Source of the DNA: Hyphomicrobiales bacterium
GTDB lineage: Bacteria; Pseudomonadota; Alphaproteobacteria; Rhizobiales; Methyloligellaceae
Reading direction: 5' to 3'
NCBI GenBank assembly: GCA_021775555.1
Contig: JAJFHP010000003.1
Span: 53,949 to 117,948, forward strand
Length of the DNA stretch: 64,000 nucleotides
The first letter of the stretch is position 1. Each line of letters opens with the position of its first letter. The notes under the pieces were generated by a model. The model made no database searches. It had not been told where the DNA came from and saw only the letters and a program-made list of their open reading frames with translations. The translations under genes were made by a program, and so were the position numbers. This document shows positions 50,533 through 59,538 of this stretch, in pieces.

Positions 50533-51405
50533 TTACCTCAGGCTTTTTTGAGCTGCCACCGGCCTGCTCTGGCTTTCGGAAAATGCGTTTTCCAGATCTG
50601 CTTCACGTAGCGGGCTGCCGTCATTGGCGCCTTCAATGTGGAGCGCGCTGGCCACGAAAAGAGCATCCATACCCGCTGCTGTCGCGCCCGCAATATCGGT
50701 CCTGATGCTGTCGCCAATACACAGAATTCGCGTGCGCGGCACGCCAGACCCCTTCGCTCCGACTATTTGCTCAACGGCCATGTCATAGATAGGCAAATGG
50801 GGCTTACCGGTGTAAATCACCTCACCCCCGAGTTTTTCATATTCAGCCGCCAATGCACCGGCGCAATAAATCAGACGGTCGCCGCGCTCCACCTGCAAAT
50901 CCGGGTTGGCGCAAATCATTTGCAGGCCCCGGCTTCTCATTTTCGAAAACAGCTCTTCATAGTCATCGGGGGTTTCGGTGAGATCATCGTAGAGGCCCGA
51001 GCACAGAACAAATTCTGATCCGTCCAAGTCCACGATCGGAACATCGAGACCCACAAAAATCGCCTTGTCGCGCTCCGGACCGAGATGAAAAAACGGCTGT
51101 CCCTTCCGCTCTATCAGAACCTGTCTGGTCATGTCTCCCGACGTTACGATGGCGTCATAGGCGCTTTCAGGCACACCGATTTCATCCAGTTGGCGAGCGA
51201 CCGCAACACAGGGACGCGGTGAGTTCGAGATCAGCACGACCACGCCGCCTTCCTCACGGAACCTGCTGCACGCTTTGACTGCATCTGCAAATGGACGCTC
51301 ACCATTGTGCACAACGCCCCAGATATCGCACAGCCAGGCGTCATATCGTCCGGCCAGTTCAGAGATCGACGACAGGATCGGGATAGTGTTTTGCGGGCTA
51401 CTCAT
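50533..51405 (-). CDS. HAD hydrolase, class IIA (TIGR01459-like)
   Basis: 290 aa. A Mg-dependent phosphatase of the haloacid dehalogenase superfamily with a C2 cap. The nucleophile is in WLCDIWGVVHNGERPF near residue 26, motif II VVLISNSPRP near 55 and the closing GDSIRTDIAGATAAGMDAL near 230. The alphaproteobacterial subfamily has no proven substrate (sugar or nucleotide phosphates are likely). Fifteen bases downstream of the EAL gene on the same strand. Confidence 0.88.
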   Translation of the reverse strand: MSSPQNTIPILSSISELAGRYDAWLCDIWGVVHNGERPFADAVKACSRFREEGGVVVLISNSPRPCVAVARQLDEIGVPESAYDAIVTSGDMTRQVLIERKGQPFFHLGPERDKAIFVGLDVPIVDLDGSEFVLCSGLYDDLTETPDDYEELFSKMRSRGLQMICANPDLQVERGDRLIYCAGALAAEYEKLGGEVIYTGKPHLPIYDMAVEQIVGAKGSGVPRTRILCIGDSIRTDIAGATAAGMDALFVASALHIEGANDGSPLREADLENAFSESQSRPVAAQKSLR

Positions 51406-51420
51406 AAGGACAATACAGGG

Positions 51421-53016
51421 CTAAGCAGCAGCCTCGGCGTCACCGTCGCCGAATATTTCGGGCCGTACGGGCCGTGGCTCAGAAAACAGGAATCCCTGGC
51501 CAAGCTTTGCATGGTAATCAATCACATCGCTGAGATCCCGCTCACTCTCAATCTTCGAAATGATGAGCTGGATGCCGAATCGCTCCAGATAACTTCGCAT
51601 GTCGGCAGCGTGAATTTGGGCATTCGCTTCGCTCATGCCGTGCAGCAAAATGTCGGCATCGACTTTCAAGAAACGGAAACCGCGGTCCTGCATTGCCTGA
51701 AAATCGAGATCGAGATTGGTCACGTGATCCAGTGAGAAATGGAATCCAAGTGCTGCTAGCGCTGCCAGGCTATCTTGTTCCACCGGGCTGCTATGCTCGA
51801 TCATATCTTGCGAGAATTCAAAATACATGCTCTCCGAAAGAGTCTGGTTCTGTTCCATGAACGATATGAATTCAGGAAAGAATTCCGGATCGAGCAGAGA
51901 GTGAACCGAGATATTGCAGAACACGCCCCGTGCGCTACTACGCTTTTCCAGCCGGCGCAAAACCTGCACCGAGCGATACAACATCACATTGTCGATAACG
52001 GACATGATGCCGGCTGATTCCGCGAGGCTGAGATAATCCTTCGGCATGAGCAATTCACCAGATTCACTTCGCAGCCGTGTCAGCGCTTCATAATAGCGCA
52101 CGCGCCGCTGCGGCAAGGTCATGATGGGTTGTAAAAACAGCTCAATACGGTTGCTTTCGATCGATTGACGCACCTCGTTGATCAAGGGCAACTCATCAAT
52201 CACCGGTTCAAGGGTTGCAGGCTCATCAGCAACCGGCTCTTCTTCTGCTTCATGCCCTGACGGCACTGGGCGGTAAGCTTCATCCGCCTCGATATAATCC
52301 TGTTGCGCACGAGTGTTCCGTGCTTGTGCCTCGACAGTGCTGTCCTCCGCCATCTCGCCACGTTCGGGCGCGGGTAATTCCTGCCTTGTCTGTATTTCAA
52401 GCGCGTTACGCTGGCCGCTGGCGATGTTCTCCGCCATTTGCTTGACCAGTGTTTCAAGCATCTGGAGTTCCGCCGTCAATTCCTCGTGGCGTTCATTGGC
52501 CTCTAACTGCAACTGGCTTCGCAAGGCATCCTGCCTGGCGTCAATCCGGTCGACCTCGGCCGCCAGGCGCTTGAGGCGCCCGGGATCGATATCAGAACGT
52601 TCCGGCTGGGATCTTGAAATTTCATGGTTCAACCGCTCGATACGTTCCGCCATTGTATCGAGCTGCTGCATACGTTCGGACATGCCGTCAATTTGGTCGA
52701 CTTTCTCCGACAGTTGGGCAAACGCTTGGGCATTGGCGTCCGCATCAACGCTCCCGTGGACGGTGGCTTCCAGCTCGCCCAGACGCTCAACCGCATGCGC
52801 CGCACGCTGCGAGGATATAAAGGCACCCTGGGCGCAGATCATGACCAGGAACAGTGTCACGCCGGCAATGAGAGATGAGACCAGACCAAACCCGCCCTGC
52901 ACGAACAGACCGGCAGCAAAGGCCATGGCAGACAAGGCCATGGCACACGGAACCACGATCTCCAACAGGGCACGTTGGAGACGGTTTGAACGACTGGCAT
53001 TCTGCCTTTTTTTCAT
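51421..53016 (-). CDS. membrane-anchored EAL domain protein with coiled coil
   Basis: 531 aa. Two membrane helices in about residues 18-66, a long coiled-coil and acidic linker (about 70-265), and an EAL domain (about 275-520). The EAL core keeps YYEALTRLR, the Asn in CNISVHS, the Glu in YFEFSQD and a Lys in LKVDAD. But the usual DDFGTG loop reads LDHVTN, losing the second Asp, and the second Glu of ExxxE is Gln. Phosphodiesterase activity is therefore doubtful, and it may be a cyclic-di-GMP receptor or scaffold. No GGDEF is fused. Divergent from the cytochrome P460 gene. Confidence 0.85.
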   Translation of the reverse strand: MKKRQNASRSNRLQRALLEIVVPCAMALSAMAFAAGLFVQGGFGLVSSLIAGVTLFLVMICAQGAFISSQRAAHAVERLGELEATVHGSVDADANAQAFAQLSEKVDQIDGMSERMQQLDTMAERIERLNHEISRSQPERSDIDPGRLKRLAAEVDRIDARQDALRSQLQLEANERHEELTAELQMLETLVKQMAENIASGQRNALEIQTRQELPAPERGEMAEDSTVEAQARNTRAQQDYIEADEAYRPVPSGHEAEEEPVADEPATLEPVIDELPLINEVRQSIESNRIELFLQPIMTLPQRRVRYYEALTRLRSESGELLMPKDYLSLAESAGIMSVIDNVMLYRSVQVLRRLEKRSSARGVFCNISVHSLLDPEFFPEFISFMEQNQTLSESMYFEFSQDMIEHSSPVEQDSLAALAALGFHFSLDHVTNLDLDFQAMQDRGFRFLKVDADILLHGMSEANAQIHAADMRSYLERFGIQLIISKIESERDLSDVIDYHAKLGQGFLFSEPRPVRPEIFGDGDAEAAA

Positions 53017-53127
53017 GGACAGCGAATCGGTTAATCGCGCGATACACGATCTTTCATCACTCAGGCCATCAGGGCAACACGCTTTTTACAGCTCGTCCAC
53101 AGAGTGACCAACCGCTCGCATATCTGC

Positions 53128-53180
53128 ACGGTAAAAATACCGTCATCACACAATCTCACACCCTATCACCGGGTTGTGAG
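53128..53180. promoter_or_regulatory. two inverted repeats between the EAL and cytochrome P460 genes
   Basis: ACGGTA-AAAA-TACCGT at 53128-53143 is a perfect 6-4-6 dyad. CTCACACCC at 53155-53163 pairs with GGGTTGTGAG at 53171-53180 with one bulge. The 271-bp gap serves two divergent genes, so these could be operators; no T tract follows, so they do not look like terminators. Confidence 0.35.
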
Positions 53181-53287
53181 TAAAGGTGACGTGGGCGGAC
53201 GAATTTGAACGCGTATCCTGCGATGTGCCGGAGCGCATGTGTTTTCCACCTGCTCTTATCCGGGGAAGTCTCTAGGAGGTTTAATGC

Positions 53288-53854
53288 ATGTCGATCAATC
53301 GTAAATTATTTGGAGCAGGCATCACCGCCGCTGCCGCAGGCGTCGTTGCTCTCGGTCTCACAATGGGCACTGCTCACAGCCAGATGAAAAACTGCTGTGA
53401 CGATACCAACGTCAATTATTCAAAGGACCTCTGGTCCGCTCTGGCTAAGGCCTCTCTGGCCGGCCCAAGCGGCAAGGCGGATGCCCCCTATAAGGGCCAG
53501 GCGCCCCATGGCGCGGTTCTGGAAACCATTCATTCTGAAGTCACCGTTGGCGGCCATAAAGGCAAGGTTGTGGTGAAGCGGAATTATGGTGGTAAAGGCG
53601 TGAGCATTGATGCCGTCAAAGGCGACCGCGCCAAGTTCATCAAGGCCGTTACGGTCATGTTCAAGCGTGAAGTCGGATACGACAAGGACAATAATGACTG
53701 GTTCTGGGCAAAATATAAGCCAGATGGATCACTCCATACGAACCCGAAGGGCATGATGCTTGCCGGGCGCGTCATGAAAGGCGCGGACAAGGGCTGCATT
53801 GCCTGCCATTCGGCAGTCAAGGAGCAGGACTATGTGTTCGGGAAGCAGAACTAG
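53288..53854 (+). CDS. periplasmic cytochrome P460 / cytochrome c'-beta family protein
   Basis: 188 aa with an AGGAGG site eight bases upstream. A signal peptide (cleavage near AHS at about 31) is followed by a single domain with one heme c site, CIACHS at 170-175, close to the C-terminus as in the P460 family. NDWFWAKYKPDGSLHTNPKG and the DYVFGKQN end are also family-like. P460 members oxidise hydroxylamine or bind NO; the Lys-heme crosslink of true P460 cannot be assigned by eye. Two adjacent Cys near 36-37 are odd. It ends in a strong terminator, so it is a single-gene unit. Confidence 0.88.
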   Translation: MSINRKLFGAGITAAAAGVVALGLTMGTAHSQMKNCCDDTNVNYSKDLWSALAKASLAGPSGKADAPYKGQAPHGAVLETIHSEVTVGGHKGKVVVKRNYGGKGVSIDAVKGDRAKFIKAVTVMFKREVGYDKDNNDWFWAKYKPDGSLHTNPKGMMLAGRVMKGADKGCIACHSAVKEQDYVFGKQN

Positions 53855-53886
53855 GCTCTGACCACATAAACTGGCACTTACAAGGA

Positions 53887-53918
53887 GGGCGGCAATCAAT
53901 TGGTTGCCGTCCTTTTTT
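53887..53918 (+). terminator. intrinsic terminator after the cytochrome P460 gene
   Basis: GGGCGGCAA at 53887-53895 pairs with TTGCCGTCC at 53904-53912 (one G-T pair) around an 8-base loop, followed by six T at 53913-53918. A textbook Rho-independent terminator, 33 bp after the stop. Confidence 0.92.
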
Positions 53919-53977
53919 GTTTGGGAATTTCCCGATTTTTGACGTTTACCCTGGCCGATATGTTGCAGCGCACACAC

Positions 53978-54005
53978 TTGACAATCCCGGGGCTTTGTTT
54001 ATATC
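53978..54005 (+). promoter_or_regulatory. groESL promoter
   Basis: A perfect TTGACA at 53978-53983 and TATATC at 54000-54005 are separated by 16 bp. The CIRCE element starts 13 bp after the -10, so a HrcA dimer bound there would cover the start of transcription. This fits a housekeeping sigma promoter under heat-shock repression. Confidence 0.75.
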
Positions 54006-54017
54006 TACGAACGACTG

Positions 54018-54044
54018 TTAGCACTCTTAATACGAGAGTGCTAA
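54018..54044. promoter_or_regulatory. CIRCE element (HrcA operator)
   Basis: TTAGCACTC at 54018-54026 and GAGTGCTAA at 54036-54044 with exactly nine bases between: a perfect match to the CIRCE consensus. HrcA binds it to repress groESL until heat shock depletes active HrcA. It lies 72 bp before the groES ATG. hrcA is not in the window. Confidence 0.97.
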
Positions 54045-54116
54045 CAGAGGCCGTTCCTTCGCCATTGCCAGGGAACATTTTCTTTTAAAAACAGTAGTAA
54101 ACCGGAGAGACTATCC

Positions 54117-54404
54117 ATGAAGTTTCGTCCACTCCATGATCGCGTCGTTGTACAGCGCATCGAAGAGAACATGAAAACCGCAGGCGGTATCATCATACCT
54201 GATACCGCAGCGGAAAAGCCGCAAACCGGTAAAGTTGTCGCAGTTGGCCCGGGTGCCAGAGGCGAAGACGGCAAAATTGAGCCGCTTGATGTTAAAGCTG
54301 GCGACAAGGTGCTATTTGGCAAATGGTCAGGTACCGAAGTCAAACTCGACGGTGATGATCTGCTCATCATGAAAGAGTCCGACATCATGGGCGTGCTGAA
54401 GTAG
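54117..54404 (+). CDS. groES: co-chaperonin GroES
   Basis: 95 aa. The heptameric lid for GroEL. It begins [17 protein letters not shown]; the mobile loop is near residues 17-35 ([13 protein letters not shown]) and [13 protein letters not shown] follows. Normal length. First gene of the heat-shock operon, 86 bp ahead of groEL, under the CIRCE element. Confidence 0.98.
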   Translation: MKFRPLHDRVVVQRIEENMKTAGGIIIPDTAAEKPQTGKVVAVGPGARGEDGKIEPLDVKAGDKVLFGKWSGTEVKLDGDDLLIMKESDIMGVLK

Positions 54405-54481
54405 CCGCTGACATGACCCGGATCGGCGTGAAAGCGCCATTTGCCAAAAATTACAACAGACACAACCCCCAAGATCAGTAG

Positions 54482-56143
<1,662 letters not shown>

Positions 56144-56177
56144 CCAACCATCACCCAATCTACTGCCAAATGAATTG

Positions 56178-56211
56178 GGCCGCTCCGGGAAACCGGGGCG
56201 GCCTTTTTTTT
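56178..56211 (+). terminator. intrinsic terminator of groESL
   Basis: GGCCGCTCCGG at 56178-56188 and CCGGGGCGGCC at 56193-56203 form an 11-bp stem (one G-T pair) with a GAAA tetraloop, then eight T. Very strong. It separates groEL from the leader and gene that follow, so the latter need their own promoter. Confidence 0.95.
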
Positions 56212-56261
56212 ACGAGTAATGGAATGCCTTGCAGCACGTGTACGACTGTGCGAAAAAGCTC

Positions 56262-56348
56262 TTGTCATCAAGAGAAGGGCTGGCGCCCTCGCCAACCTGC
56301 CGATCCGCGGCAAGGTGGTATCCGAAACTTACGGGATGTGGCTGACGA
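56262..56348 (+). ncRNA. structured leader resembling SAM-I/SAM-IV superfamily riboswitches
   Basis: Four helices can be drawn. P1: TTGTCA (56262-56267) with TGACGA (56343-56348). A short P2: GGGC (56277-56280) with GCCC (56285-56288). P3: ACCTGCCG (56295-56302) with CGGCA-A-GGT (56308-56316), with one bulged A. P4: ATCCG (56320-56324) with CGGGAT (56332-56337). Bases matching SAM-I core positions as I recall them are ATCAAGAG after P1, CCAACC before P3 and AAGGTG after it. Against it, P2 is very short and the base opposite U7 in P1 is C, not A. No promoter was found by eye. It lies between the groEL terminator and the orphan gene at 56434. Confidence 0.42.
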
Positions 56349-56399
56349 CCCGGTTTTGAAACGGGACACAGCAACCCAAGCGGAAGTTAAAGTCGCCAG

Positions 56400-56427
56400 T
56401 CCTCCTCGGCACACTGCTGAAGGAGGA
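56400..56427 (+). promoter_or_regulatory. Shine-Dalgarno-sequestering hairpin
   Basis: TCCTCCT at 56400-56406 pairs perfectly with AGGAGGA at 56421-56427 across a 14-base loop. The right arm is the ribosome site of the gene at 56434. This is the arrangement of a translation switch, and it sits 51 bases after the riboswitch-like element. A further hairpin lies between (CCCGGTTT at 56349-56356 with AAACGGG at 56359-56365). Confidence 0.7.
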
Positions 56428-56433
56428 TTTTTT

Positions 56434-56781
56434 ATGTCAACGCAACAGCAATATCTCGCGCAATCCACCAAGCCCTCCCTGCTGGATAAAACCAGTCATA
56501 GCCCCACTGCGCTCACACAAAGCGAACTCGCACTCGACCTCCTCATTATCGAGGCGGGATTGAGGTTAAAAGTCCTACCGCTTCGATGTGCCACGATCAG
56601 AGGTCACCTACTCAGCCTCAGCGTCGTAGAAAGGCGCAAACGTCAACGCATACTTTTTGAGCTGAGCGGCAGTGGACCTCTCAGGATTGTCGATGTCGGA
56701 CTGTTTGCGGATTCGGTTTCCCGTCACCCGGAGGTGGCTGAGCGTCTGTGGCACGCCTTGCGATCAATCTCACATCGCTAA
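56434..56781 (+). CDS. orphan protein of 115 aa behind a structured leader
   Basis: 115 aa from the ATG at 56434, seven bases after a perfect AGGAGG; the frame is open far upstream but that part overlaps the leader. Not recognised. The first 35 residues are polar and Ser/Thr-rich, then a helical hydrophobic stretch (ELALDLLIIEAGLRLKVLPL), a basic VVERRKRQR patch near 76, and a FELSGSGPLRIVDVGLF strand region. No signal peptide, no cysteine pair. The real gene status is supported by the ribosome site and the leader. Convergent with the membrane protein gene. Confidence 0.7.
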   Translation: MSTQQQYLAQSTKPSLLDKTSHSPTALTQSELALDLLIIEAGLRLKVLPLRCATIRGHLLSLSVVERRKRQRILFELSGSGPLRIVDVGLFADSVSRHPEVAERLWHALRSISHR

Positions 56782-56852
56782 ATTCATGCAGGCAGAAATG
56801 GCGGAGGGTTTATGACCCCCCGCCAGCGGTTAGTGTGACAGCTGGTAGGGCG

Positions 56853-57524
56853 CTATGCGGTAGCGGCAACTGACACCCTGTGCGCCTGCCTGGCCTCCCC
56901 AACCTGCGCCAGTACAATCAGATGCAGGATTATGAAGATTGGCACGCCAAATGTTGGAATTAGAACCAAGGGTAAATCTCCCATAGCAGAAGACGTCACT
57001 CCCTCGACCAGGCCAGGAATGTGTTCACGCGCCATGATCCCGGTACCAACCGCTACAACGAAGTCGAGCAGTCCCATAATATGGACGGCAAGAAACCTGT
57101 TGCTTGCAAGAGACAGGTGCCCGCGTGCCAGTGCCATTGCCGTAAAGGGCGCACCAATACCGACTGCTACATCTCCAATACCTGCCGGGAACGCAAAAAA
57201 GCCAGGCAGATGGCCAAACGCGTAGAGCATTAAAAAGCCGCCGCCCAGCACTCGCCAACCCTGCAGTGCTGTCAGCAAAGCCGGATCAAGCGATAGCGCC
57301 CATGCCTTGAAGCCCGGTAACGAAAACAAGGCCAGCGCGAAAAAGAGTGGCGGACCTACAATTGCTGACAGCGTCAAAATGGGCGCCACTTCTGGCAGAA
57401 AGGCAAACGATCCTTTTATGGCTAGCGCTACTATCGCGCTGAACCACAATGCCAACAGGACCCCACCCAGGATCCATTGCAACTCGGAAGTTTTCCATTT
57501 CGATGTTCTTTCATATCCGGTCAT
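56853..57524 (-). CDS. six-helix membrane protein next to MarR regulator
   Basis: 223 aa from the ATG at 57524, which has GGAG six bases upstream; an ATG four codons earlier (57536) lacks a site. About six membrane helices, with little outside the membrane. There is a GHLPGFFAFPAGIGDVAVGI segment in the middle and a LMLYAFGHLP helix before it. I do not recognise a family. It follows marR by 72 bp on the same strand, and a palindrome like one before marR lies just upstream, so MarR probably controls it. Export or sensing of a small compound is possible but unproven. Confidence 0.75.
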   Translation of the reverse strand: MTGYERTSKWKTSELQWILGGVLLALWFSAIVALAIKGSFAFLPEVAPILTLSAIVGPPLFFALALFSLPGFKAWALSLDPALLTALQGWRVLGGGFLMLYAFGHLPGFFAFPAGIGDVAVGIGAPFTAMALARGHLSLASNRFLAVHIMGLLDFVVAVGTGIMAREHIPGLVEGVTSSAMGDLPLVLIPTFGVPIFIILHLIVLAQVGEARQAHRVSVAATA

Positions 57525-57540
57525 TTCAATCTCCATTTTA

Positions 57541-57552
57541 GTGTATCTACAC
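57541..57552. promoter_or_regulatory. palindrome GTGTATCTACAC, candidate MarR operator
   Basis: A perfect 5-2-5 inverted repeat 16 bp before the chosen start of the membrane protein gene. It shares GTGTAT and the closing AC with the palindrome upstream of marR (58064-58075), as expected if one MarR dimer binds both. Confidence 0.55.
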
Positions 57553-57596
57553 GTTTCTGTTCACAGCTTTTCCTATCCGCACACTGCGCACGGGTT

Positions 57597-58046
57597 TTAA
57601 ATCGCGGCGAGACGCCGCGTCAGTTCCAGGAATTCTTTCTGATCAGCACCAATGTTCCGGGCCAGTTCAGCTTGCGCTTTGAACCAGAGAGGAGCAGCTT
57701 TCTCAAAGGCTGTGCGGCCCGCTTGCGTCAAAACCACAAGTCTTGAGCGTGGGTCGTCACCAGTTCTGATCTTAACCAGCCCATCACGTTCAACCACAGC
57801 CAGGTTACGCGTGAGTGTCGTGCGATCCATGCCAAGTTTTTCAGCCAGTCGTGTCATGGCTATCCCCTCATCTGTTTTGTGACCCTTTAATACCGCCAGA
57901 AGTGAAAACTGGGTCGCCTTTAGACCAGCGGGAACCAATGCATGGTCATAGACCTGCGTAACGCGCCTGGCCGCGCGACGGAGATTGAAGCAACTGCAGT
58001 CTCCAAAATTTGGTTCATTTGGCATGGATTTTTTCCAATCATTCAT
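57597..58046 (-). CDS. MarR family transcriptional regulator
   Basis: 149 aa; an internal ATG at 58025 with GGA nine bases upstream is an alternative start. A winged helix-turn-helix: KATQFSLLAVLKG, then GIAMTRLAEKLGMDRTTLTRNLAVVERDGLV as the recognition helix region and the wing RTGDDPRSRLVVLT. A dimeric repressor usually released by small phenolics or oxidation. Two Cys near 17 and 19 (DCSCFNLRRAARR) could be redox sensors, an inference. Likely target is the membrane protein gene downstream, with autoregulation. Confidence 0.92.
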   Translation of the reverse strand: MNDWKKSMPNEPNFGDCSCFNLRRAARRVTQVYDHALVPAGLKATQFSLLAVLKGHKTDEGIAMTRLAEKLGMDRTTLTRNLAVVERDGLVKIRTGDDPRSRLVVLTQAGRTAFEKAAPLWFKAQAELARNIGADQKEFLELTRRLAAI

Positions 58047-58063
58047 ATCAAGGCACTATATAT

Positions 58064-58075
58064 GTGTATATGCAC
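58064..58075. promoter_or_regulatory. palindrome GTGTATATGCAC before marR, candidate operator
   Basis: An inverted repeat with one mismatched pair (GTGTA / TGCAC) 17 bp before the marR ATG at 58046, in an AT-rich gap between marR and the divergent acetyltransferase gene. It closely matches the site at 57541-57552. Confidence 0.5.
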
Positions 58076-58293
58076 CTACTATTGTCAAGAGTAATATTTT
58101 TTGAGCCGTTCATATTGTGGCAAAGCATTTGCACTACTTTTATCAAAACGGTTTCGGATTCTTGTAGAAATTCCCAGTTTTTCAACGAATTCGGGACCAA
58201 ATGTCTTTTTTCAGTATGCGGACGTAATCGTCTCTTTAAGAGACAAAAAGCACCAAAATTGCACGTTAAAGCAGGTGCTGATCGAGCGGAAAA

Positions 58294-59538
58294 GTGGAGA
58301 ATGGTAAGTTCATGCGGACAAAATGCGAGCATAATGCCAAGGAGCTGGACCAACTCAGCATAGAAGTCCACCATGACATCTCTTCACTTCGTGAACTCTG
58401 GTGCACTTTCGAGAAAACGGCTTTGGGCGGTCCTCATGACACTTGGGAATGGGTGAATGCGTGGGCCCAAACAGCTGGCAAAGACTGCAAGCCACTTATC
58501 GCCATTGGCAAGGATGCGAACCAGAAGATTGTACTCATTCTTCCTCTCACCATTTGCAGACATTTTGAATGTAATGTTCTGGGTTGGCTTGGAGCCGATC
58601 AGGGCAACTATTCGTCAGGACTGTTTGATCTGAGTGCCTGGTCGGCTAACGACCTTCCTCAAGGCGAAGACCTCATGCGGCTGATCCTTGCAGCCATGCC
58701 CCATGTTGATCTTGTTCATTTGAACAAGCATCCAGTGGAAATTAGCAACCAGACAAATCCGTTGGCTGGAATCGCCGGCATCAATGAAGCCAGTCCCGGT
58801 CATACATTCCCTGTCTCTCCCGATTGGGATTCTATGTTTGATGCCCGATTCAGCAGCAGTCATAAGAGCAAGTTACGCCGAAACGAACGCCGCCTCTCTG
58901 ATGCAGGACCTCTGAGTTTTCAGAAAGTTGAATCCAATGCAGAGCGGCTTGACGTGCTCGATGAAATCTTTCGTTCAAAGCAGGAATGGTTTGCGGAAAA
59001 AGGCATACAGAACTTTTTTGCCAATCCAGACATTTGCAACTTTTTCAGAACACTCGTTCAAACACCTGATCGCAGCGACGGCTTGACTATTGCCCTATAC
59101 GCCCTTCGCTCGGGTGACGAGATCATTGCAACCAATCTGGGAGTGATATTCCAGAATAAACTTTACGGCCTGATAGCTTCAACAACATCAGGGCCCGCAC
59201 TGCGTTACGGCCCGGGGCGGGTACTGTTCACGCGCATCATTGAGCAACTGTCGAAGGACGGCATTGAAATGGTGGATTGCGGCGCAGGTGAAGATGAGAA
59301 CAAGCTACGCTGGTGTAAGGAGGAACGCATACGCCAACACGCCGTACTCCCCGTCACCGCAAAGGGCTACATCTATGCGAACATTTTGAGAGCATGTCTG
59401 CTGGCCAAACTGAGAATTAAAAAATCTCCGCAACTGTGGAAACTGATGCAGCGCCTGCGAAAATGGAAGTCTGCAATCGGACCTGCCAAAACGGGAATGT
59501 CATGCTCCCCAAGCTCACACGCTCGGCTGCAGGCGTAG
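58294..59538 (+). CDS. CelD/BcsL-type GNAT acetyltransferase (BioF2-like)
   Basis: 414 aa, GTG start; an ATG six codons later (58312) is possible. The double-GNAT pattern of this family is visible: an N-terminal half with PHDTWEWVNAWAQ, and a C-terminal half with SSHKSKLRRNERRL near 190, the GDEIIATNLGVIFQNKLYG strand pair near 270, and YGPGRVLFTRIIEQL near 308 before DCGAGEDENKLRWC. Relatives act in cellulose or exopolysaccharide work, but substrates are mostly unknown. The gene and its 5' region look more AT-rich than the neighbours, which may mean later acquisition. Its end overlaps hisG by 24 bp on the other strand. Confidence 0.82.
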   Translation: MENGKFMRTKCEHNAKELDQLSIEVHHDISSLRELWCTFEKTALGGPHDTWEWVNAWAQTAGKDCKPLIAIGKDANQKIVLILPLTICRHFECNVLGWLGADQGNYSSGLFDLSAWSANDLPQGEDLMRLILAAMPHVDLVHLNKHPVEISNQTNPLAGIAGINEASPGHTFPVSPDWDSMFDARFSSSHKSKLRRNERRLSDAGPLSFQKVESNAERLDVLDEIFRSKQEWFAEKGIQNFFANPDICNFFRTLVQTPDRSDGLTIALYALRSGDEIIATNLGVIFQNKLYGLIASTTSGPALRYGPGRVLFTRIIEQLSKDGIEMVDCGAGEDENKLRWCKEERIRQHAVLPVTAKGYIYANILRACLLAKLRIKKSPQLWKLMQRLRKWKSAIGPAKTGMSCSPSSHARLQA

